Shown piece by piece: positions 1 through 6,685 of a stretch of DNA of 9,391 bases. The DNA is from an uncultured Porphyromonas sp. (GTDB lineage: Bacteria; Bacteroidota; Bacteroidia; Bacteroidales; Porphyromonadaceae), in contig CALTVJ010000063.1 of assembly GCA_943912835.1 (NCBI GenBank), forward strand, positions 1 through 9,391, read 5' to 3'. How positions within the stretch are numbered: position 1 is the first letter of the stretch; every line of letters begins with the position of its first letter. Both the position numbers and the translations under genes were made by a program. Under the pieces are notes generated by a model. The model saw nothing but the letters and a program-made list of their open reading frames with translations, did not search any database and was not told the DNA's origin.

Positions 1-89
1 AAAAAGAAACATGATACAACACCAGACGCTAACACTGCAAGCATTAACCATAGCACTACACGATTAGCCAGCTGACTATTCAATTTCAT
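1..89 (-). CDS. N-terminal fragment of an unidentified membrane protein (runs off the left edge)
   Basis: An ATG at 89-87 opens a frame that stays free of stops to the window edge, giving 29 residues. It lies 6 bases after the stop of the DUF3078 gene and so is probably co-transcribed with it. The product starts with a short polar segment (MKLNSQLANR) followed by an uninterrupted hydrophobic stretch from about residue 11, ending at the edge with SCFF. This fits a first transmembrane helix or a signal anchor. A short polar start plus a helix of this kind is common at the N-terminus of membrane-bound sensor kinases and phosphatases, but nothing visible establishes a family, so I do not assign a function. 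The Ser-Cys near residue 26 could be read as a lipobox, but the hydrophobic run continues past it. Confidence 0.6.
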   Translation of the reverse strand, partial: MKLNSQLANRVVLWLMLAVLASGVVSCFF

Positions 90-95
90 AAATTA

Positions 96-1487
96 TCATA
101 ATTTGTAATTAAAACCAAAGCTAAGCACTTCATTTATCTGTAAATACTTATTCCATCGTGGAGAAGGCTTAGCTGTATCATCAAATCTAAGGTGGATATT
201 AAGACGTGTAGAAAAGTAGCGACTAATACGCATCACCAAAGTATTTTCCCATTCCGCTTCCACACTTTTGTAAGAAGTATTGAAATACATACGACTTCTC
301 CAACTAATATCCATATTAAAATCCCAATTCAACTCAGCTCTGAATGTCGAACCAAAAGTATGTACACTCAATTTGTCAGTTTTAAGACCATGCCTTGCCA
401 AGTCGATATTCTTTTTAGAGCTCCATCGCCAATTATGAGAGAATGGAGCGAAATTGAGGGATAGGGCAAACTTTCGGCCATAACGCACTTTACTCTTTTT
501 GCTATAATTATACTGTACACCGACCCCTAAGTTCGTTCGTATAGGAGCAAAAAGCGAAGATTGCAAAACTTGATTATTGGCACTATATATATTAAACAAC
601 TGAGTTCGAAACTCTCCATCTAAGGTATATGACCATCGTTTGCTCATTTTAATACCAAAATTGCTATGCAAGCGTAAACGATCTTCACTTATGCGGTATT
701 TAGACTCATCCCCATCAGATGTAGCAGTATATAGGCCAAGCTTACTCTCAATCTCATTAAGCCATTGAAGTCGCTCCTTATTATAAAGGAGAGAAAAATA
801 TGTTCTCATAGAGAGATTCAAATTACTATTTCCTCCCTTATGCCAATTATCAGAAATATAATTTTGAGAAAATTGTACACTACTCTCAAAGCTAGGAATC
901 CAGTACTTGCGTTCAATATCGGCAACATCAAAGCTCTCAACATAATGTTTAATACTCTTGGGTTGGAGCTCATTTCCTAACAAAGCCTGAGCATCAATAT
1001 GATTTTCTTTTTTCTCAAGTAGTTCTCTACCAACATGGAAAGCTCGCTCTGTGTACATACTACGAGATATATTTCGGGATTGTATGTGCTGAGCAACGAG
1101 CAATCCTAATTGGTAAGCTATCTTACGACGCCTTATGTAATCATCTATTTGAGGGAAATTACTCTTAGGTTGGCTCAAAGACAAAGAGGGAGCTTCTATA
1201 GACAGTAAATTTACTGGTTCCACTTCTCTAACGACTAATGGTAACCCTAAACGTGTAGATATATAAGCTAAGCTGCGAGTAGGAGTCTTAACGCCTTCAT
1301 TTAAATAATTTATAAGCTCATAAGAACTACTATCTCTCAAGTCTGTCCTCGATAAATCAACATCTTCTGGTTGGAAATAGTCTTGACGAGTAAATAGTTT
1401 CAATAGTACGGAATCCATACTCTGAGCCCGCAAAATATAGGCTGGACAGAGTATCGAAAAAATGACAACTAAAACGATCCTTTTCAT
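96..1487 (-). CDS. DUF3078 family outer-membrane beta-barrel protein
   Basis: The 463-residue product begins with a signal peptide (MKRIVLVVIF, then a hydrophobic core ending LRAQS), with cleavage likely after Ala21. Residues about 25-190 are a mixed, partly helical region. From about residue 195 the protein alternates aromatic and polar residues as outer-membrane strands do, starting with SVQFSQNYISDNWHKGG. This W-x-x-G-G-N-x-N pattern (W215) is characteristic of DUF3078, as is the C-terminal FDDTAKPSPRWNKYLQINE segment. The final residues are FGFNYKL, close to the usual beta-signal but ending in Leu rather than Phe. Family function is not established; a channel or surface structural role is plausible. 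I chose the ATG at 1487 over the one at 1505 because the upstream ATG lies before the -7 promoter element and would add six residues ahead of a clean signal peptide. It begins 54 bases after ribF and apparently has its own promoter. Confidence 0.82.
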   Translation of the reverse strand: MKRIVLVVIFSILCPAYILRAQSMDSVLLKLFTRQDYFQPEDVDLSRTDLRDSSSYELINYLNEGVKTPTRSLAYISTRLGLPLVVREVEPVNLLSIEAPSLSLSQPKSNFPQIDDYIRRRKIAYQLGLLVAQHIQSRNISRSMYTERAFHVGRELLEKKENHIDAQALLGNELQPKSIKHYVESFDVADIERKYWIPSFESSVQFSQNYISDNWHKGGNSNLNLSMRTYFSLLYNKERLQWLNEIESKLGLYTATSDGDESKYRISEDRLRLHSNFGIKMSKRWSYTLDGEFRTQLFNIYSANNQVLQSSLFAPIRTNLGVGVQYNYSKKSKVRYGRKFALSLNFAPFSHNWRWSSKKNIDLARHGLKTDKLSVHTFGSTFRAELNWDFNMDISWRSRMYFNTSYKSVEAEWENTLVMRISRYFSTRLNIHLRFDDTAKPSPRWNKYLQINEVLSFGFNYKL

Positions 1488-1493
1488 AAGATG

Positions 1494-1501
1494 CAAAAGT
1501 A
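1494..1501 (-). promoter_or_regulatory. Bacteroidota -7 element (TACTTTTG) directly before the DUF3078 gene
   Basis: On the minus strand the bases read TACTTTTGC, an exact match to the Bacteroidetes sigma-factor -7 consensus TAnnTTTG. It sits in the 54-base gap between ribF and the DUF3078 gene, with only 6 bases between its last G and the ATG at 1487. In this class of promoter, transcription starts a few bases after the element, so the transcript should begin at or almost at the ATG. I see no good TTTG -33 box at the expected 19-21 base spacing; the nearest similar motif (TTTC) is too far upstream. The call rests on the -7 match and its intergenic position. Confidence 0.6.
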
Positions 1502-1541
1502 ACATTTATTACCGTGATTACTTTATGAGAAATGTGCAATA

Positions 1542-2459
1542 TTACAGACCAAAAAGAAGACGGATCTGCTTTTCATCAATAGCGATTTGTTCTTGCAATT
1601 CACTCAAAGAATTAAAACGCTTATTAGGCCTAATATAATCAACAAATTCAACACGTAAATGCTTAGCATATAGGTTAGCATCTAAATCAAAGATATTAAC
1701 TTCAATAGTCCTAGATAGCCCCCCACCTAAAGTAGGACGATCTCCTATATATAGCATTCCATAATGACAACTATAGCGCTCTCCACAGAGACATTGTTCT
1801 AATCCAACCTTAACAGCATAAACCCCATCCTGAGGTACTAGTTTATATTCATCTTCAGGCTTAATATTAGCTGTTGGATAGCCAAGGCTTCGTCCAATCT
1901 GCATACCACCAACGACTTGCCCAAATAGCGTATAATCTCGTCCCAACAACAGACTTGCTTCTCGTATTTTCCCCGATAAAAGTAATCTGCGTATCCGACT
2001 TGAGCTAATAGGTTCTTTGTCATAATACATAGGCTCAGCCTTCAATAAACTCATCCCCAACTCATGTCCTAATGTAGCATAATCCTCAAACGACAAAGCC
2101 TTCCCTGAACCAAAATGGTGATCATATCCCAGAAGCAAAGCTGCAACTGAATACTTCTCCTTGAGAAGAAGCATAAACTCTGCACTTGTCATCTTAGATA
2201 GTCGTCGATCAAAGTTTAATAAAATAATATCCTCGAATCCCAACAAACGTAAAAAAGAAACTCGCTCACTGGTCGTACTTAGCTGAGAATGCACACCATT
2301 TGGACGGAAAAATAAAGATGGGCTAGGATCAAAAGTTACAATGGCTGGGCGCATACCGAGCTTTTTCGCCTGCTCTTTTAACTGTGTCAAAAGAGCTTGG
2401 TGACCTTGATGAACCCCATCAAAAGTTCCAATTGTAGCAAGAACTAAAGGTTTATCCAT
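1542..2459 (-). CDS. ribF: Bifunctional riboflavin kinase / FAD synthetase
   Basis: This 305-residue enzyme phosphorylates riboflavin to FMN and adenylylates FMN to FAD in the cytoplasm. The N-terminal FAD synthetase domain (about 1-175) shows the nucleotidyltransferase motif GTFDGVHQGHQ at residues 11-21 and the signature ISSSRIR at 151-157. The C-terminal riboflavin kinase domain (about 180-305) shows GRSLGYPTAN at 189-198 and the IEVNIFD segment around Glu253, which carries the usual catalytic acid. Length and domain order are normal. The ATG at 2459 is the only sensible start because a stop lies in frame 18 bases upstream, so the N-terminus is a few residues shorter than in many RibF proteins. 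The start overlaps the end of the EnvC-like gene by 16 bases, so translation is likely coupled. No FMN riboswitch is visible, which is expected for an internal operon gene. Confidence 0.95.
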   Translation of the reverse strand: MDKPLVLATIGTFDGVHQGHQALLTQLKEQAKKLGMRPAIVTFDPSPSLFFRPNGVHSQLSTTSERVSFLRLLGFEDIILLNFDRRLSKMTSAEFMLLLKEKYSVAALLLGYDHHFGSGKALSFEDYATLGHELGMSLLKAEPMYYDKEPISSSRIRRLLLSGKIREASLLLGRDYTLFGQVVGGMQIGRSLGYPTANIKPEDEYKLVPQDGVYAVKVGLEQCLCGERYSCHYGMLYIGDRPTLGGGLSRTIEVNIFDLDANLYAKHLRVEFVDYIRPNKRFNSLSELQEQIAIDEKQIRLLFGL

Positions 2460-3844
2460 TGCTCGGGATTTAATTTATTATCATTGTGACGAAGTTGGAA
2501 ATGTAAAATATTAGCTCTCTGACTAGACTGATCACTATTGATAGTTCCCAAACGAGTACCAGCTGAAACTTTTTGCCCTGTACGGACGGAAACATTGGAT
2601 AAATTGACGTACACAGTAAAATAATTACCATGACGCAATAAAACACCTTGCCCATAACCTGAAGCTACAAACACATGCATCACTGTACCGTCAAATACGG
2701 AATAAGCACCTCTGTCTGAAGATACCCTCAATTCTATACCACTATGATTAACCATCAGGCTCTTAAATTTGTGGTGTGGACGCTTACCAAAGCGAGTAAC
2801 CAAATCATATTTACCTCTAACAGGTGGTGGCAATTTTCCCTTATTTTGCACAAAACTACCAGAAAGCTTTAGGTCCTGATTGTTCATCATATACCCACCT
2901 CGTTTATTGGATAACTCCTGTGGCCTATCTAAATCATCAGCAACGAGCTCTTTCTTTTGCTCATCAACATCTCTACTACTTTTATCATTTGCCTTATCGG
3001 ATCCATTTCTATCGACTGGAACAGAACCGTTTTTTTTCTTACGTCTTGCCTCTCGACGTTCTCGAGCTAGACGTAAATCTTCGGCCTTCTTGGCTCGTGC
3101 AGTAGCAGCTGCTATTTCAGCTTGTATTTGAGCTTGTATCTGCGCATCTAACCTCTCAGCTTGTCTAGATTGATTTCTCAGATCTCGCTGAAGTATATCC
3201 TCTTGGCCTTTGAGTCTTTTGATTTTAACTCGATGTTGATCCTGCTCTTCTTCTAACTTTTGTTTCTCTTGGTTGTGGAGTTGGAGTGCCTCGTTTTTCT
3301 TCTTATAAGAAAGATTTACTTCTGCTTGGACCACCTCTATATCTTTCTTATTTTTACCTAACTCTTTGGCTAAATCCTTTGTGGTCTTAGCATAGCGATT
3401 CAGAATATGTTGACGAATACGTAAATTATCAACCGTTTCTGATGCTAATAGGTAAATTAGTCTCTTACGAGTAAGCTCATTATTGTACATCGCACGAGCA
3501 CTCATTTCATACTGAGTCAATAGACTTCTTTCTTTGGCTCTCAATGTTTGTAGTTTTCCACTAAGAGAATCTATTTGTACGTTTAAGGCGCTCATTTCTT
3601 CTCCAATGACTGAAATCACCTCCTGGCGCTGACGTACTCTCTGATTTATAAGTTCTAATTTCTTGGCTTCTTCTATTCCAGTTTGCTTAATACGTTCCAA
3701 GCTCTTATTAGTTCTCTCAATCTCAGATAGGATATGCCCCTTTTTTTTCTCTAACTGCCTGACCTTACTACTCTGAGCTTGCATAGATGATATAGAGAAT
3801 AGTAAAATCACAAGTAGTAGCGACGATAAAACATAAGTCCGCAT
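2444..3844 (-). CDS. EnvC-like murein hydrolase activator, coiled coil plus degenerate LytM (M23) domain
   Basis: The 466-residue product has a signal peptide (MRTYVLSSLL through MQAQS, cleavage near residue 24) and a long charged coiled coil from about 27 to 270. That ends in an Ala/Lys/Arg-rich stretch (ATARAKKAEDLRLARERREARRKKK). A polar linker (about 271-340) leads to a C-terminal LytM/M23 domain (about 342-466). The zinc-site motif HxxxD reads H367-S-G-I-E371, and the catalytic HxH reads I446-L447-H448, so the catalytic His is replaced by Ile and the metal-binding Asp by Glu. His405 remains. This pattern argues for a non-catalytic activator of cell-wall amidases in the periplasm, as EnvC is in E. 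coli. The ATG at 3844 is preferred to a TTG at 3871, which would overlap the DUF4292 gene and precede the signal peptide. It begins 4 bases after the DUF4292 stop and overlaps ribF by 16 bases. Confidence 0.9.
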   Translation of the reverse strand: MRTYVLSSLLLVILLFSISSMQAQSSKVRQLEKKKGHILSEIERTNKSLERIKQTGIEEAKKLELINQRVRQRQEVISVIGEEMSALNVQIDSLSGKLQTLRAKERSLLTQYEMSARAMYNNELTRKRLIYLLASETVDNLRIRQHILNRYAKTTKDLAKELGKNKKDIEVVQAEVNLSYKKKNEALQLHNQEKQKLEEEQDQHRVKIKRLKGQEDILQRDLRNQSRQAERLDAQIQAQIQAEIAAATARAKKAEDLRLARERREARRKKKNGSVPVDRNGSDKANDKSSRDVDEQKKELVADDLDRPQELSNKRGGYMMNNQDLKLSGSFVQNKGKLPPPVRGKYDLVTRFGKRPHHKFKSLMVNHSGIELRVSSDRGAYSVFDGTVMHVFVASGYGQGVLLRHGNYFTVYVNLSNVSVRTGQKVSAGTRLGTINSDQSSQRANILHFQLRHNDNKLNPEQWINL

Positions 3845-3848
3845 AGCT

Positions 3849-4736
3849 TTAACTAGATGTAGATGTTGCAAACTTTAATACTTCTGACAAATCAACACGA
3901 AAATACTTTTCCTTTATTTTAGGAATAAGCACTTGTTCATTATCATCTTGTAAGTGCTCAACACTCTGCCAATCTAAACTGAGGACACCAGTGGGTTCAG
4001 CTATCACCTCTTTCCCTCTTCCAACTCCACCTTTGTAAACTTTATACTCATGAAGACTTGGTGGTGCCATAGCGGGGAGGACTGAAGCGGACTGACTCTG
4101 ATAATCTGCATCAAAAATCAGTGTTCCTTTTTTATCTAAAACCACGAGTTTTTCGACCATCCCCTGTTGTCCCAACAAGAAGGTATAATTAGAACCTAAA
4201 ACTGATCCAGATAACGTCTGCTTCCCATCATCCCCTATTCGGTATTCTAAAGCCTCTAAACTTGATCTATCAGACCCTATCCCTGGTACAAAAATCCCCC
4301 CCATAATCAACCTTTCAATTTGAGTATAATCAAGCTTAAGTCCCAATCTTGCTCCAAAATCAGAATATCTCTCTCTAGCATAAGCACCATTGATAAGATC
4401 GACAAATACAACTTCGTTAGGTGTAAACCAAATCCGAGCTACCTCAAAAAGCAGATAGTGTACAGACAAACGTATCCCTTTTGCATTACTTGCTTGCAGT
4501 TGAATTCGAACGGTATAGGATTTATCTTTAATTCTTAGCTTTGCCTTAATCTTTGCCTTAATAGACTTCCATGCCTTCGTCTGCTCCTCTAGATTGGAAA
4601 GTATCAGCTGCCGACCATAATTAAGTTCTTTTGTTTGTGGAGTGACCTCATCCAAAGTATTATTTTTGCGAATACCACAAGAAAAGAGGATCAACAACAA
4701 TAATAAACTATATAGATTCTTTTGTATCATATCCAT
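3849..4736 (-). CDS. DUF4292 outer-membrane lipoprotein, LolB-like pattern
   Basis: The 295-residue product has a lipoprotein signal: MDMIQKN, a run of Leu/Ile, then LFSC with lipidated Cys20. The body fits DUF4292 of Bacteroidota. Seen directly, residues about 55-155 follow a LolA/LolB-like order: an amphipathic helix (WKSIKAKIKAKL), a strand with VRIQLQ, a GIRLSVHYLLFEVARIWFTPNEVVFVD segment in two strands, and then LERLIMGG-type text (IERLIMGGIFVPG) recalling the LolB WLLGxPxPG region. This similarity is my pattern reading, not a search result. A role in handling lipids or lipoproteins, or as an outer-membrane partner of the neighbouring EnvC-like protein, is inference. The ATG at 4736 overlaps the TPR stop by one base (TGATG), which favours it; an ATG at 4730 would give a slightly cleaner signal peptide. 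A GTG at 4739 is less likely. Confidence 0.82.
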   Translation of the reverse strand: MDMIQKNLYSLLLLLILFSCGIRKNNTLDEVTPQTKELNYGRQLILSNLEEQTKAWKSIKAKIKAKLRIKDKSYTVRIQLQASNAKGIRLSVHYLLFEVARIWFTPNEVVFVDLINGAYARERYSDFGARLGLKLDYTQIERLIMGGIFVPGIGSDRSSLEALEYRIGDDGKQTLSGSVLGSNYTFLLGQQGMVEKLVVLDKKGTLIFDADYQSQSASVLPAMAPPSLHEYKVYKGGVGRGKEVIAEPTGVLSLDWQSVEHLQDDNEQVLIPKIKEKYFRVDLSEVLKFATSTSS

Positions 4737-6535
4737 CACCTAAGCTTCTTTTGTATCACTTCTAAACGTTTTATTTTAGCCTTGAGTAATCTAATTTCTT
4801 TCTTTTTGGCATTATCTTTGATTTTATCTTCAAGCTCTGTACGGTATAATTGAAGAGCCTTACTCCTCTGACCTTTAGCCTTAGCAACATCTCCTTGAGC
4901 TTCCAGTATGTCACCATAATGATCATAAAAGACAGCACTTACTTCATCTTCCTTAGCAACATCGAGAGCTTTTCTCATATACAATGCAGCTAATGAGCTA
5001 TTCCCCCTCAAAAATAATATCCATGCATAAGTATCAAGCAAATTTGGATCATCTTTTTTCAATTTAAGACCTCTTAATGCCATACGTTCAGCTTTATCCA
5101 GCTCTCTCTCTTCTTGAGAAAGGAAATACGCATAATTATTAAGCACATCCGTATTATCTTCATTCAAAACTAAAGCTTTGTCATAACACTCATAAGCACG
5201 ACCTCGATCTGTATCTTCGTATAAATCTCCCAATATCCCATATAGCAAGGATAATCCATAGTCATCTGCTCCAGATTTGTTCAATTTAGGTAAGTAAAGC
5301 TCTATATATTTTATTGCAGCCTCTTTTTCTTGCTGCATAAGATAGTTAGCTGAACCTAAATAGACTAGACGCCATTCATTGGGGTGATAAAATAAGCCTT
5401 TTTCTGACAAGGATAATAAGTCTCCATATTGCTTTGCATCAACTAACTGTCCCATCAACAATGTCCACACTTCTACTTGCTCTGGGGCTGTCTTAGTCAT
5501 AGGATAAAGAATACTAATAGATTTATCACTTAACCCTTGTATTTGCAATTGTTTAGCATAGCTAAGAGCTGACTCACTATCCTCTGGGTGTTGCTTTATA
5601 ATCTTATCAAACACCCAATTGTACTGAACAGGAAGAGTATCTCCTACACTTTTATTTCCAAGATAAGAGATCCAATGCTCCATTTTTATTTTGCTATCGA
5701 CATTAAAATCAGCAAGTTCTTCAACAAGCAAACCTTCCCAAGACAAACTATCCGATATTGACTTATAGTATGGTATATATAGGTTCCTGAGTTCCAACCT
5801 CGAGAAACTACTATCTTGAGACAACTGAACAAGATATTTCTCTGCTTCTTGAGACATATTTTGATCCAGTAAAAAATTAACAGCTCTCACTTTTGCATTA
5901 GGCTCATATGGGAAACGTCTAGTTAAATCTTCAAATTCTTCTTGTGCTAATTTCTTTTGGTTAGTAGCAAAGAGTAAACGAGCTCTTAAGTGAGACAAAC
6001 GCGCATATTCTGAGTACACTTGAACATTTAGCTCTTTTAGCTTAGCATACAAATCTATAGCCTTCTGAAATTTCCCTGAGCGAGCATAAATCTTAGCCAA
6101 ATACTGCTGCACCTCTTCATCTGTAGGATCTGACAATATCCAATGTTCAAGAATTTCACTTGCACGCTCCGTACTGTCCGAAGAAGCTAAACTAATAGCA
6201 TAATCTCGCACAAAGTCTCTATTTTTGTTGTCCGACTGATACGCCACAAGAAGTAAAGGTAAAGCTTTATATAGTAACCCTTGTTTCATATACAAGCCAG
6301 CTAAACTATGAGCAATATAAGGGTCTTGTGGAGTTAGTCTATAAGCATAACTCAATAAAGACATAGCTTCTAGTTCTTGAGATGCTGTTTGAGCTGTAAT
6401 CCCTCTGTAATAATATTGTTTTGCCTTAATTTCATTTTCCTTAAAAGTTTGTCCAAACATTAATGTGAAGCAGGAGAGAATAAAGCAAAAAACAAAGGTT
6501 ATTAAACGATTTATGGCACAGGGCTGTAACTTCAT
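4736..6535 (-). CDS. Periplasmic or outer-membrane-associated TPR-repeat protein
   Basis: The 599-residue product starts with a signal peptide (MKLQPCAINR, hydrophobic core, then FTLMFGQ with likely cleavage after Gln29). A Cys within ILSC could be a lipobox, but hydrophobic residues continue past it, so ordinary secretion is more likely. The rest is nearly all helical repeats of TPR type. Clear units include YYYRGITAQTASQELEAMSL near 40, SLAGLYMKQGLLYKALPLLL near 80, YLAKIYARSGKFQKAIDLYA near 150, and a final group between about 440 and 560 (GILGDLYEDTDRGRAYECYD, NNYAYFLSQEERELDKAERM). The C-terminal 35 or so residues are strongly basic and look like a short coiled coil. TPR arrays act as protein-binding scaffolds. 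Its partners are probably the DUF4292 and EnvC-like proteins encoded directly after it. The ATG at 6535 is chosen because the GTG at 6571 lies upstream of the likely transcription start. Confidence 0.85.
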   Translation of the reverse strand: MKLQPCAINRLITFVFCFILSCFTLMFGQTFKENEIKAKQYYYRGITAQTASQELEAMSLLSYAYRLTPQDPYIAHSLAGLYMKQGLLYKALPLLLVAYQSDNKNRDFVRDYAISLASSDSTERASEILEHWILSDPTDEEVQQYLAKIYARSGKFQKAIDLYAKLKELNVQVYSEYARLSHLRARLLFATNQKKLAQEEFEDLTRRFPYEPNAKVRAVNFLLDQNMSQEAEKYLVQLSQDSSFSRLELRNLYIPYYKSISDSLSWEGLLVEELADFNVDSKIKMEHWISYLGNKSVGDTLPVQYNWVFDKIIKQHPEDSESALSYAKQLQIQGLSDKSISILYPMTKTAPEQVEVWTLLMGQLVDAKQYGDLLSLSEKGLFYHPNEWRLVYLGSANYLMQQEKEAAIKYIELYLPKLNKSGADDYGLSLLYGILGDLYEDTDRGRAYECYDKALVLNEDNTDVLNNYAYFLSQEERELDKAERMALRGLKLKKDDPNLLDTYAWILFLRGNSSLAALYMRKALDVAKEDEVSAVFYDHYGDILEAQGDVAKAKGQRSKALQLYRTELEDKIKDNAKKKEIRLLKAKIKRLEVIQKKLR

Positions 6536-6560
6536 TTGAATAAAATTAGGAGTATTAAGA

Positions 6561-6595
6561 CAAAAATACACAAATCTTCTCTCTAGAAAGGCAAA
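6561..6595 (-). promoter_or_regulatory. Putative Bacteroidota promoter for the TPR-DUF4292-envC-ribF operon
   Basis: On the minus strand TATTTTTG (6568-6561) matches the -7 consensus TAnnTTTG. A TTTG (6595-6592) lies upstream with a 23-base spacer, somewhat longer than the usual 19-21, so the -33 assignment is weak. The element is 25 bases before the ATG at 6535, giving a predicted 5' untranslated leader of about 20 bases with no Shine-Dalgarno sequence. It sits in the largest intergenic gap of the window, between a finished gene and the first gene of a tightly packed operon, which is where a promoter would be expected. Confidence 0.5.
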
Positions 6596-6659
6596 ATCTC
6601 CGAAGACTCTCCTTTTATTCTTAGAACTGAAGATTCTATTGAAAACAAAGGAACAGGCT

Positions 6660-6685
6660 AATCTTATTACTAAATGTAAGAGATT
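6660..6685 (-). terminator. Weak hairpin right after the PorW/SprE-like gene, possible terminator
   Basis: The minus strand can fold AATCT-C-TTAC, a five-base ATTTA loop, then GTAA-TA-AGATT: nine base pairs interrupted by a 1x2 internal loop. It begins at the stop codon of the PorW/SprE-like gene. The stem is AT-rich and no long T run follows directly, so it is at best a poor intrinsic terminator. The rest of the gap 6536-6684 holds the promoter at 6561-6595 and nothing else I can support. Confidence 0.25.

Noticed and set aside
116..123. Minus-strand TAGCTTTG before the gene at the left edge
   Set aside because: It lies inside the DUF3078 coding sequence, encodes conserved-looking C-terminal residues and has no convincing -33 box, so I do not list it as a promoter.
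1542..2459. FMN riboswitch or other leader RNA near ribF
   Set aside because: There is no leader: ribF starts inside the preceding gene, so no aptamer could fit.
2824..3131. Two overlapping plus-strand open frames opposite the EnvC-like gene
   Set aside because: They are antisense to the coding linker and coiled coil, overlap each other in different frames, and show no recognisable domain or start signal.
3000..3140. Repetitive Ala/Lys/Arg/Gln-rich coding stretch as a tandem DNA repeat
   Set aside because: The bias is at protein level (coiled coil and basic linker); no DNA unit repeats cleanly.
6601..6640. Small hairpin with a TCGG loop (minus strand AGTCT-TCGG-AGATT) ahead of the TPR operon
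   Set aside because: The stem has only five pairs including a G-T wobble, and it is followed by a mere four Ts, too weak to call a terminator.
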